Shown here in pieces: positions 34,812 to 42,896 of a DNA stretch of 64,000 nucleotides. Position numbers and translations under genes: made by a program. Each line of letters starts with the position of its first letter. Within the stretch, counting starts at the first letter, position 1. Below the pieces are notes generated by a model. It ran no database searches and was not told the origin of the DNA. It worked only from the letters and a program-made list of their open reading frames with translations. This DNA comes from CAZQFV01 sp964613665. Lineage in GTDB: Bacteria; Chloroflexota; Chloroflexia; DTKN01. The stretch is taken from assembly GCA_964613665.1 (NCBI GenBank), contig CAZTIG010000007.1, positions 1 to 64,000 of the forward strand. The letters are read 5' to 3'.

Positions 34812-34976
34812 CACGGCGATATCAAGGTCGCGCCGATGCACAGCGGATGGCAAGTGCCCGGCCGGCGTACAGCGCGGCATGGCCGTACCATTGCCGTGTC
34901 CCTGGATGTGCGGCGTCGTGCCGTTGCCTGAGCCGGGCACTTGCCGGTCAAGGCCGGCGACTTTGGTACGGCCGTG
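34812..34976 (+). mobile_element. MITE family A, copy 3
   Basis: 165 bp, apparently identical to copy 1. Perfect 9-bp target duplications CGGACCCCG lie at 34803-34811 and 34977-34985. Its left end faces the promoter of the MutL operon. The 56 bp between the right duplication and the enolase stop codon show nothing clear. Confidence 0.96.
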
Positions 34977-35041
34977 CGGACCCCGACCCGCGTCGCCGAC
35001 ACTTGCGCGACGCCAGCCAGGCGCCCTCCGCGTCCCGGCCG

Positions 35042-36319
35042 CTACACCCGGAAAGCTGCCCGGCCGGCGTACAGCGCGGCCTCGCCCAGCTCCTCCTCGA
35101 TGCGCAGCAGCTGGTTGTACTTGGCGACGCGGTCGGTCCGGCAGGGAGCGCCGGCCTTGATCTGGCCGGTGCCCAGGGCGACGGAGAGGTCGGCGATAAA
35201 GGCATCCTCGCTCTCCCCCGAGCGGTGCGAAATGATCGCGCCCCAGCCGGCCCAATGGGCCAGCCGGACGGCATCCACGGCCTCCGTCAGCGTTCCGATC
35301 TGGTTGACCTTGCAGAGCAGGGCGTTGCAGGCATCCTCCTCGATGGCCCGGCCGATGCGCTGGACGTTGGTCACGAGCAGGTCGTCCCCGACGATCTGGA
35401 CACGGTCACCGAGGCGCTCCATGAGCAGCTTCCAGCCCTCCCAGTCGTCCTCGGCCAGGCCGTCCTCGATGGAGATGATCGGGTAGCGTGCCGCCCAGTC
35501 GGCATAGAACTCGACCATCTCGGCCGCGGTCAGCTTGCGACCCTCGCGCCGCAGGTCGTACAGGCCATCGCTGTAGAACTCGCTCGCGGCGGGGTCGAGG
35601 GCCAGGAAGATATCGCGGCCCGGCTCGTAGCCGGCCGCCTGGATCGCCTCCAGGATGACCTCCACGGCGGCCTCGTTGGACGGCAGCGAGGGAGCAAAGC
35701 CGCCCTCATCCCCGACGTTGGTGCTCTGGCCGCGCTTCTTCAGCACCTTCTTCAGGGAGTGGTAGGTCTCCACCCCCCAGCGCAGCGCCTCGTGGTAGGT
35801 GGGCGCGCCGAGCGGCGCGATCATGAACTCCTGGAGATCGGTGCTGTCGGTGGCGTGCTTGCCGCCGTTCAGGATATTCATCAGCGGCACGGGCAGGATG
35901 CGCGCGCCGACGCCGCCGAGGTAGCGGTAGAGTGGCAGGCTCAGCGAGCCGGCGGCGGCGCGGGCCACGGCCAGGCTCACGCCGAGGGTGGCATTGGCTC
36001 CCAGGCGGCCCTTGTTGGGAGTGCCGTCGATCTCGGCCAGGAAGAGGTCCAGGCCGGCCTGGTCCATGGCATCCCAGCCCAGGATCTCCTCGGCAATTTC
36101 CTCGTTGACGTGCTCGATGGCCAGCAGCACGCCCTTGCCCATGTAGCGCTCCGTGTCGCCATCGCGCAGCTCCAGGGCTTCATGGGCACCGGTGGACGCA
36201 CCCGAGGGCACGATGGCCTGGCCGCTGGTGCCGTCCTCCAGGTACACCGCGACCTCGACGGTGGGATTGCCGCGCGAATCCAGCACTTCGCGGGCGATGA
36301 TCTCGCTGATTGGGGGCAT
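35042..36319 (-). CDS. eno: Enolase
   Basis: 425 residues. Glycolytic enzyme that interconverts 2-phosphoglycerate and phosphoenolpyruvate in the cytoplasm. Hallmarks: VLDSRGNPTVEV, the loop PSGASTG, the metal ligands in SIEDGLAEDDW and QIVGDDLLVTN, and catalytic lysine in CKVNQIGTLTEA. SHRSGESEDAFIADL covers the second substrate loop. The length is typical. ATG 36319 is preceded by AGGAGGAA. It is a single-gene transcription unit with its own promoter, upstream of which two MITEs are stacked. Confidence 0.97.
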   Translation of the reverse strand: MPPISEIIAREVLDSRGNPTVEVAVYLEDGTSGQAIVPSGASTGAHEALELRDGDTERYMGKGVLLAIEHVNEEIAEEILGWDAMDQAGLDLFLAEIDGTPNKGRLGANATLGVSLAVARAAAGSLSLPLYRYLGGVGARILPVPLMNILNGGKHATDSTDLQEFMIAPLGAPTYHEALRWGVETYHSLKKVLKKRGQSTNVGDEGGFAPSLPSNEAAVEVILEAIQAAGYEPGRDIFLALDPAASEFYSDGLYDLRREGRKLTAAEMVEFYADWAARYPIISIEDGLAEDDWEGWKLLMERLGDRVQIVGDDLLVTNVQRIGRAIEEDACNALLCKVNQIGTLTEAVDAVRLAHWAGWGAIISHRSGESEDAFIADLSVALGTGQIKAGAPCRTDRVAKYNQLLRIEEELGEAALYAGRAAFRV

Positions 36320-36409
36320 GTCGTTCCTCCTGGCAATGCCATACCAAGCTCGTGTCCGCGAGCGGACAGGTCAGGTTCCAGGCGGGCGCAGAGGCGCCAC
36401 ACAGGAAGG

Positions 36410-36438
36410 ATGATAGCACATGTCACAGGCGCACGCAA
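36410..36438 (-). promoter_or_regulatory. Promoter of eno
   Basis: Minus-strand TTGCGT (36433-36438), 17-bp spacer, TATCAT (36410-36415), about 90 bp before the ATG. The B copy 2 element now begins 16 bp upstream; the older A copy 4 inserted 13 bp upstream before B arrived. Confidence 0.72.
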
Positions 36439-36454
36439 ACGCGCGAGCCTGCAC

Positions 36455-36638
36455 GGATGCATGTCTCTAGATGGGCAAGGAGCGCGGCCGCCCTTCGACT
36501 ACGCGGCCTTTGGCCGCTCCGCTCAGGGATCGGCCGCGCCTCCAGGGGCAAGCGGCCCTTCGACTTCGCCGCTCTCCGCTTCGCTCCGAGCGGCTCCGCT
36601 CAGGGACCGCTTGCCTGCCCATCCACAAACATGCATCC
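36455..36638 (+). mobile_element. MITE family B, copy 2, nested beside A copy 4
   Basis: 184 bp with perfect 9-bp target duplications AGCCTGCAC (36446-36454 and 36639-36647). The right duplication includes the first three bases of A copy 4, so B inserted at the A junction later. Outside the internal 42-bp segment (36490-36531), which is inverted between the same GCGCGGCC/GGCCGCGC boundaries, I see only one difference from copy 1. In this orientation the segment is a direct rather than inverted repeat of the right half. Confidence 0.94.
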
Positions 36639-36644
36639 AGCCTG

Positions 36645-36798
36645 CACGGTGATATCAAGGTCGCGGCGGTGCACCACGAATGGCAAGTGCCCGGCCTGCG
36701 CGAAGCGCGGCACGGCCGCATCGTTGCCCCGCCCCGGAATGTGCGGTGTCGTGCCGTTGCCGGAGCCGGGCACTTGCCGGTCAAGGCCGGCGACTTTG
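36645..36798 (+). mobile_element. MITE family A, copy 4 (degraded)
   Basis: About 154 bp and the most diverged A copy. The right terminal repeat is truncated after CGACTTTG. The left duplication GCGAGCCTG (36443-36451, now separated by B copy 2) corresponds to GCAAGCCTG at 36799-36807, 8 of 9 bases. It is the oldest A insertion in the window. Confidence 0.8.
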
Positions 36799-36842
36799 GC
36801 AAGCCTGGGAGCCCAACGCCCGGCAGCCGGCAGATTGCCCTA

Positions 36843-39800
36843 TCACGACGAGGTCGCCTGGGCATCCTGCCACGCCCCTACGATCTTCCGGTTGACGGCG
36901 ATATGCTCCAGGAACGAGCGCCTCAACTCTGGGTCGAGGATTTCGGCGGCTATCTCCTGGACGACCCCATAGGCTCGCTCCAGGTACGGCCGGGCTACTG
37001 CGGGGCCGTGCCGGGCGCGCACGATCTGAAAGTGGTGCCAGAGCATGTACTGCGCGTTGTCCACGCGGTGGGACTGGCGCTCCAGGATGGCGATGGCCTC
37101 GGCGGAGCCGACCAGGGCCTCCTCTGCCCGGCCCAACTGCAGGAGGACCAAGGCCTCCCAGGAACGATAGTGCGCCCAATCCACCTCCTGGCCCCCGGCC
37201 TGGGCCAGGGCACAGGCCCGCTCGAAGTGTTCCAGCGACCTGTGCACATGCCCCTGTTCGAGCAGAATGCGCCCGGCCAGCCCCTCTCCCTCGATCAGGA
37301 AGTTGCGCTCCTCGCACTCCTCCAGCATGGCAATGCTGCGGTGCGCCGCCGTCAGCGCATCCGCCCACCGCCCCAGGCGCAAGAGGGCGTGGCCCATGGC
37401 AAAGAGAGCCACGCCAACGAACCGGGGATTCCCCGAGCGCTCGTAGAACGACAGGACCGGCGCGATACGCTCGAGCGCGTCTCGGGCCTGCCCCAACGAG
37501 ATGAGGGCGATGGCCTGGTTCAGCGAGCTGGTGCTCTCACCGTGCTCGTCTCCGAGCTGACGACAGATCTGCCCCTCCTGGCGAAACATCTCCAGGGCCT
37601 GTTCATACCGCGCGAGCATGGCCAGCGAGATATTCCCCAGCATGTTGAACACGGCGGCCTCTCTGGCCCGGTCGCCGGCCTGCTGGAAAAGATGCCGGGC
37701 CTGCGCGAGTGCGCCCTGGCTCTGGTCCACCCGGCACAGCAGCCAGTACGCCCGGCTGATGTCAATCGCGCATTGGCCGGCCGTGGATAGGTCCCCGGCG
37801 TGCTCCGCCACAGCGGCGGCTTCCCGCAGTACGCGGATGCCCTCTTCCGGCTGTCCCGTCTGCGACAGCAGCGTTCCCTGTCTCCAACGCACCACCGCCA
37901 GGCGCTGGCCCCCTCCCAGTTGCTGTGCCAGCGCCTCCATCTCCTCCAGCGCCCACCGCTGTTCCTCTCGCTGACCCATGGCGTTGAGCGCCCGCTCCAG
38001 CCGGCACAGCAGGTCCCAGCGCTGCGCCAGGTTCCCTTCCTCCAGCCAGGCCCGGGCCCGGCGATAGTAGCCCAACGCCTCCTGGTGCGTGTAGGCCCGG
38101 GTGGCCCGCTCTCCCGCCCGGATCAGATAGGCAAAGGCCTTGGGGCGGTTGCCGCCCATAGCATAGTGGTGAGCGAGCAAGTCCACCACCTCGTCCAGAT
38201 CGTGCGCGTGAGCAGCCTCCAGATGCTGACCCAGCGCCTCATGCAGGGCCTGCCGCTGGGCAAAGAGGAGGCTTTCGTAGGCCACCTGCTGGGTAATCAC
38301 ATGCTTGAAGAAGAAGGTCGGCCCGGCAGCCAGGCGCTCCAGGCGAAGCAGGTCCACGCGCTCGAGCGCAGCGAGATGCGCGTCGAGCTCACCTGGACCC
38401 AGCGGATGAATTGCCCGGAGCGTGGCGTACGGCACCGTCCTGCCAACCACCGCGGCCACCTTGAGTGTGAGCTGGAGCCCTTCCTCGAGGCGATCCAGGC
38501 GGGACTGGACCAGGGCCTGCACCGTGGCAGGGATCTCGACCGCGTCCAGGTCCCCCAGAACAGCGCACCCACCGTCCCGGGGCACCACCTGGACTCCAGC
38601 GTCGTGCAGGGTGTTGAGGATCTCTTCGACGAAGAACGGATTGCCCTGGGCCGGCGTGAGCAGTGCCTGCATCCGTGCGGGCAAACACGCCCCGGGGGCC
38701 AACCCCAGTCGTGCCAGGGCCAGGGCCTGGCTGCTCGCCGCCGGCAGCGCGTCCAGGACCAGCCGCTGGGAACAGGGCAGCCCGCTCAGGCGGCGATAGG
38801 GCGCGGGCGGCGGCTCGCCCAGCGGGCGATGGGGCAAGACCACGAGCACGGGAAAGCCCGCCATGTTGCGGACGACGTGTTCGAGCAGCTCCAGGGAAGG
38901 CATGTCGCTCCAGTGGATATCCTCCAGGAGCAAGAGCAGGGGAACGGTGCAGGCCACGTGGCGCAGGATCTCCAGAACCAGGTGGAACAGGGCACGCTTG
39001 CGCTCGGCCCCCTCCAGAGAGCGCGTCACCGCGTTGTCTGCCGCCGGCAGCCCCAGCAGGTCGGCCAGCAGAGGCAAGCGCGCGGCTGCAGCCGGGTCGA
39101 TCCTGGACAGGAAGCCCTCCGCCCGCTGCAGACGGGCGCCCGCCGGCTGCTCGGGCGGCAGATCCAGGAGGGCATGCAGCAGCTCGCTCCACGGCTGGTA
39201 CGGTGTGCCCATGGTGTAGGAGAAGCAATCGCCGCTGTATCCCTGGTACCCATGGTCCAACCACCAGCGCGCCAGGTCGGCGGCCAGCCGGCTCTTGCCC
39301 ATGCCGGCCTCCCCCTCGATGACCAGGACCTGGGCCTGGCCCCCCGCGGCCCGCTGGCCCACCGCGCGCATCCAGGCCACCTCGGCTTCGCGCCCGACCG
39401 TCTCGCCCCGATAGAGCAAGGCTCGTTCGGCCAGCATGGTGCTGCGCTCCCGCAACCCGGCCACGACAAAGGCCGGCACCGGCCGGGCCTTGCCCTTGAG
39501 CGCGACCTCCCCGAGTGGCACGAAGCGGCCCCGTTCTCCCGCCCGCAGACGGACCCGGCTGCTGACAACGACCTGCCCCCATTCCGCCTGCTCCATCAGA
39601 CGAGAGGCCAGGTTGACCTCGTCGCCGACAACGGCGTAGGTCCAGCGGTCCTTCCCGCCGATGCCGCCCACAAAGAGCGGGCCGGCGCTCACGCCAACCC
39701 GCTGGCCGGCGACACCGGCCAGGTCGGGTTGCCGGACGCGCGCCTGCATCGCCAGGGCACAGAGGACAGCCCGTTCCTCGTCGTCCTCGTGCGCCGAGGG

Positions 39801-40766
39801 CACCCCGAGGAGGACCAGCAGCAGGCTACCCTTGTCGGCGATCTCGATCTCGGCCAGATAGGCGTCGTAGCGCGCCATGACCTCCTGCATCGCCGTGACA
39901 TAGGCGCGCACCTTGTCGGCGACCGCAGGGTCGCGCTCGAAATCGAGCCCGCGGAAACCCACGAAGAGAACAACGGCGTGGCGGTGCTCGCCGAGAAACG
40001 CGCGCCCGCTGGCCCGGATGCGCTGGCCGAGCGCCGGGGCCAGGAAAGCGGCAAGTTCGGCCCAACTCGCCGGCGACAGGGGCGGCGCGGCCGGCCGCGG
40101 CGCGGCGGGGGGCGGTTCGGGGCAGGTGATGACAAGGGCATAGCCCCAGCGCGTAGCCACTGCGGCCACTCGGTGTTGGACGGAGTGATGGGCCGTCCGG
40201 TTGAGCACGACCTCACCGGGGTGCGCCAGACGCTGCGCGCGAACGGCACCCTGCCGGGCCGGACCGGCCAGGAGGTAGCGCAGGCCGGCCGGGCGGCTGC
40301 CCACCACAGCCATCAGGGCAGGCCCGGCCCCGACCCCAATGCGTACCTGGAGCGGGAAGTCGCCCTGGGAGGTCCGCAGCGCCCCCGTTGCGGCGATGTG
40401 CCGCTGGATGGCCAGCCCGCAGGCGGCGGCCGCCAGCACAGCAGTCGACAACGACTCCCCCGCGGCAAGGTCGAAGAGTGCAGTGATAGCGTCCCCGCCG
40501 AACTGCACCACGTCGCCGCCATAGGCGTGAACCAGGTCCATCATGCGGGAAAAATGCTTGTCGAGAAGGGCCGAGAGCTCCTCGACTCCACGCCGGCCGG
40601 ACCGGGCCAGCGTCTCGGCCAGCGGGGTGAAGCCGGAGATGTCGGCCATCAGGACGGCGGCGGGGAAGCGCCGCTCCCAGTGCTCCAGGGCGACACCCTC
40701 GGCCGCCTGGCGCAGCAGAAAGGCGGGCAGGAGAGCCAGCAGAGCGCGCTCGGACTCGTCCAGCAT
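36843..40766 (-). CDS. Adenylate/guanylate cyclase-ATPase-TPR regulator 1
   Basis: 1307 residues. Two class III cyclase domains come first. C1 (about 35-190) keeps both metal-binding aspartates (MADISGFTPLAE, FGGDAITALF). C2 (about 245-420) has lost them (FVGFRGLDF) but keeps the transition-state pair in VVGDEVNLASRLME, so C1 and C2 could share one active site. An AAA/STAND-type ATPase follows (VIEGEAGMGKSRLAADL near 485; LLLEDIHWSD near 610). The C-terminal 450 residues are TPR-like helical repeats. It is probably a signal-responsive cyclic nucleotide producer; the signal is unknown. ATG 40766 has GTGGAGGT upstream. Paralogue: 52307-56596. Confidence 0.82.
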   Translation of the reverse strand: MLDESERALLALLPAFLLRQAAEGVALEHWERRFPAAVLMADISGFTPLAETLARSGRRGVEELSALLDKHFSRMMDLVHAYGGDVVQFGGDAITALFDLAAGESLSTAVLAAAACGLAIQRHIAATGALRTSQGDFPLQVRIGVGAGPALMAVVGSRPAGLRYLLAGPARQGAVRAQRLAHPGEVVLNRTAHHSVQHRVAAVATRWGYALVITCPEPPPAAPRPAAPPLSPASWAELAAFLAPALGQRIRASGRAFLGEHRHAVVLFVGFRGLDFERDPAVADKVRAYVTAMQEVMARYDAYLAEIEIADKGSLLLVLLGVPSAHEDDEERAVLCALAMQARVRQPDLAGVAGQRVGVSAGPLFVGGIGGKDRWTYAVVGDEVNLASRLMEQAEWGQVVVSSRVRLRAGERGRFVPLGEVALKGKARPVPAFVVAGLRERSTMLAERALLYRGETVGREAEVAWMRAVGQRAAGGQAQVLVIEGEAGMGKSRLAADLARWWLDHGYQGYSGDCFSYTMGTPYQPWSELLHALLDLPPEQPAGARLQRAEGFLSRIDPAAAARLPLLADLLGLPAADNAVTRSLEGAERKRALFHLVLEILRHVACTVPLLLLLEDIHWSDMPSLELLEHVVRNMAGFPVLVVLPHRPLGEPPPAPYRRLSGLPCSQRLVLDALPAASSQALALARLGLAPGACLPARMQALLTPAQGNPFFVEEILNTLHDAGVQVVPRDGGCAVLGDLDAVEIPATVQALVQSRLDRLEEGLQLTLKVAAVVGRTVPYATLRAIHPLGPGELDAHLAALERVDLLRLERLAAGPTFFFKHVITQQVAYESLLFAQRQALHEALGQHLEAAHAHDLDEVVDLLAHHYAMGGNRPKAFAYLIRAGERATRAYTHQEALGYYRRARAWLEEGNLAQRWDLLCRLERALNAMGQREEQRWALEEMEALAQQLGGGQRLAVVRWRQGTLLSQTGQPEEGIRVLREAAAVAEHAGDLSTAGQCAIDISRAYWLLCRVDQSQGALAQARHLFQQAGDRAREAAVFNMLGNISLAMLARYEQALEMFRQEGQICRQLGDEHGESTSSLNQAIALISLGQARDALERIAPVLSFYERSGNPRFVGVALFAMGHALLRLGRWADALTAAHRSIAMLEECEERNFLIEGEGLAGRILLEQGHVHRSLEHFERACALAQAGGQEVDWAHYRSWEALVLLQLGRAEEALVGSAEAIAILERQSHRVDNAQYMLWHHFQIVRARHGPAVARPYLERAYGVVQEIAAEILDPELRRSFLEHIAVNRKIVGAWQDAQATSS

Positions 40767-40786
40767 CAGACCTCCACGATGGCGGT

Positions 40787-40815
40787 ATTGTAGGGGAAGG
40801 GCAGGAGGTTGTCAA
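40787..40815 (-). promoter_or_regulatory. Promoter of cyclase regulator 1
   Basis: Minus-strand TTGACA (40810-40815), 17-bp spacer, TACAAT (40787-40792). The -35 box contains the stop codon (TGA) of the upstream DNA glycosylase gene. The leader would be only about 15 nt. Confidence 0.85.
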
Positions 40816-41516
40816 CCGGTACGGCGATCTCGGTCCAACAGATCGCGCACCTTCCACAGCACACTGTCCAACATCTCTTCGGTCAACCGTCCGGTGTTCG
40901 TGTTCTGGCGGCTGGGGTGGTAGGTCGCCACCAGCGTGGGCAGCCCTTCCCCAAGCGCATAGACACCGCCGTGGCGAAAAGCCGGCCGGCCGACGGTGAT
41001 CCCTCTCTCGCGCAACGCCTGCAGATAACCCTCGAAGCCGATCCGCCCCAGCGCCAGGACCACGCGCACCCCGGCCAGCAGCCCCAGCTCGCGCACCAGG
41101 AAGGAGCGGCAGTTGCGCATTTCCTCCAGCGTGGGCCGGTTGCCCGGGGGGGCGCAGTGGCAGACAGCGGTGATGTAGGTATCGCGCAGCTCCAGCCCGT
41201 CGCCCGGCCCCGCGTAGACGGGCCGGCTGGCGAAGCCGGCCCGGTACAGCGCCGGGATCAGTGTCCGCCCCGAGTCGTCGCCGCTGAACATGCGCCCGGT
41301 GCGGTTGGCCCCGTGCGCCCCCGGTGCCAGGCCGACCAGGAGCAGCCGGGCGTCCCGGCAGCCCAGGGAAGGAACCGGCCGGCCCCAGTAGGCGTCATCC
41401 CGGTACGCGCGGCGCTTGACGCGCGCCACCTCCTCGCGCCAGGCCACCAGCCTGGCGCAGGCGCAGCACGAGATCAGCTCGGAATACAGCCTGGCCCACG
41501 GATCCGGTTCGGACAC
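40812..41516 (-). CDS. udgB: Family 5 uracil-DNA glycosylase
   Basis: 234 residues. Removes uracil, and often hypoxanthine, from DNA to start base-excision repair. Motif A is GLAPGAHGANRTGRMF, the UDGb signature that lacks the usual catalytic polar residue; motif B is the ATYHPSRQNTNTG segment. Four cysteines, including CCAC near the N-terminus, should hold the 4Fe-4S cluster. GTG 41516 was chosen because GAGGAG lies 8 nt upstream; an earlier GTG at 41558 is possible. A weak promoter (TTGTGA-16-TACTCT) overlaps the upstream region. It is divergent from the CAP-domain gene. Confidence 0.92.
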   Translation of the reverse strand: MSEPDPWARLYSELISCCACARLVAWREEVARVKRRAYRDDAYWGRPVPSLGCRDARLLLVGLAPGAHGANRTGRMFSGDDSGRTLIPALYRAGFASRPVYAGPGDGLELRDTYITAVCHCAPPGNRPTLEEMRNCRSFLVRELGLLAGVRVVLALGRIGFEGYLQALRERGITVGRPAFRHGGVYALGEGLPTLVATYHPSRQNTNTGRLTEEMLDSVLWKVRDLLDRDRRTG

Positions 41517-41568
41517 GGTGTCGCTCCTCGATAGAGTAGGAGAAGTGCGTCCTGTCACAAACTGCCAC

Positions 41569-41597
41569 TTGAAAAGCGCCCCGATTTCTGGTAGAAT
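41569..41597 (+). promoter_or_regulatory. Promoter of the CAP-domain gene
   Basis: TTGAAA (41569-41574), 17-bp spacer, TAGAAT (41592-41597), 35 bp before the ATG. Confidence 0.78.
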
Positions 41598-41632
41598 GGT
41601 ATCAGCGAAACCACCTCACCCGGAGTGGAAAA

Positions 41633-42829
41633 ATGCGTCCCGGCTCGCGCGCAGCCCTCGCCCTGTGGCTACTGCTCGCCCTCGTGGCGATCCTGGCTAT
41701 GCCCCAGCCGGCTGCGGGCGGGGGCAAACCCGCGCCTCCGTCACCCATGGACGAGCGCTCACCAGCCGCCCCGCCCAACGGCGACATCGCCGCCGCCAGC
41801 CCCGCGCTGCGCCTGCTCGAGGTGATCAACCAGGTCCGCTGGCAGCACGGACAGCTCTCTCCGCTCAAGGCCAACCCGGCCCTGGAGCGAGCGGCGCAGG
41901 CCCACAGCCAGAGCATGGCCCAGAACGACTTTTTCGGGCACAAGGGCGATGACCTCACCTCGCCCTGGGACCGCATCGACGCTGCCGGGTACGGCAACTG
42001 GTACGTGCTGGCCGAAAACATCGCCGCCGGCTACAAGACACCCCAGGAGGTCGTGCAAGCCTGGATGGACAGCCCCCACCACCGCGAGAACCTGCTCAAC
42101 GCCGACCTGGCCGAGGCCGGCATCGGCTACGCCTGGCAGCCCGGCGATACCTTCCCAGGCCTCGGCTGGGGCTATCAGCACTACTGGACACTGGACATGG
42201 GAACGCGCTGGGACGCCTTTCCCCTGGTCATCGCCGGCGAAGCATACTCCACCACCGTGACGCAGGTTTCGATCTACCTCTACGGCCAGGGCTGGGCCAG
42301 GGAGATGCGACTGAGCAACGACGGCACGACCTGGTCGCAGTGGCAGCCCTACCAATCCACGAGGACCTGGGAGCTGGCCCCGGGCGCCGGCACCAGGCGC
42401 GTCTACGGACAGTTGCGCAACGCCCAGGGCGAGATCTTGCAGACCAGCGATGATATCGTCCTGGTCGAGAAACCGGTGCCGCCGGCGTTTGTCAGCCCGG
42501 CGCAGGTGGTCTTTGTCGTGCAGCGGGGACAATCCGCCGGCCAGCCGCCGTTCCAACGGCTGCAGATCGCCGAGGCCTGCCCCACGACCTGCACTTGGCA
42601 GGCCTCGGTGGACCGCGGCTGGCTGCGGCTGAGCGCCCTCTCCGGAACATCCCCCACCACAATCGCCCTGACGCTGACTACCCCGGTGCGCCTGCTGCCG
42701 CCGGGGACCTACACGGCGACCATCTCCGTCCTGGGCCAGGAAGGAAGCCGGGCCCAGGTCCCCGTGCAGCTCATCATCGCGAAGCAGGTGTACTCGGCCT
42801 ATCTGCCGCACGTATCCAGGCGCCGCTAG
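41633..42829 (+). CDS. Secreted CAP/SCP-domain protein with Ig-like C-terminal domains
   Basis: 398 residues. A signal peptide spans about 1-28 (ALALWLLLALVAILAMPQP). The CAP domain (about 60-190) has LLEVINQVRWQHG, HSQSMAQNDFFGH, AENIAAGY and WMDSPHHRENLL, with the His and Glu residues expected in the CAP cavity. Two beta-sandwich regions follow, the second (about 285-385) resembling a BACON or Ig-like domain. The C-terminus ends YSAYLPHVSRRR, a tail shared with other secreted proteins here. ATG 41633 follows GGAGTGG. Bacterial CAP proteins are found outside the cell; their chemistry is unsettled. Confidence 0.88.
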   Translation: MRPGSRAALALWLLLALVAILAMPQPAAGGGKPAPPSPMDERSPAAPPNGDIAAASPALRLLEVINQVRWQHGQLSPLKANPALERAAQAHSQSMAQNDFFGHKGDDLTSPWDRIDAAGYGNWYVLAENIAAGYKTPQEVVQAWMDSPHHRENLLNADLAEAGIGYAWQPGDTFPGLGWGYQHYWTLDMGTRWDAFPLVIAGEAYSTTVTQVSIYLYGQGWAREMRLSNDGTTWSQWQPYQSTRTWELAPGAGTRRVYGQLRNAQGEILQTSDDIVLVEKPVPPAFVSPAQVVFVVQRGQSAGQPPFQRLQIAEACPTTCTWQASVDRGWLRLSALSGTSPTTIALTLTTPVRLLPPGTYTATISVLGQEGSRAQVPVQLIIAKQVYSAYLPHVSRRR

Positions 42830-42896
42830 TCCGGCCGACCGCGGCGCCGACCCCTTCGGCCAATCCACGGCTCGGAGAGACCCTCCTCCGGTGACC

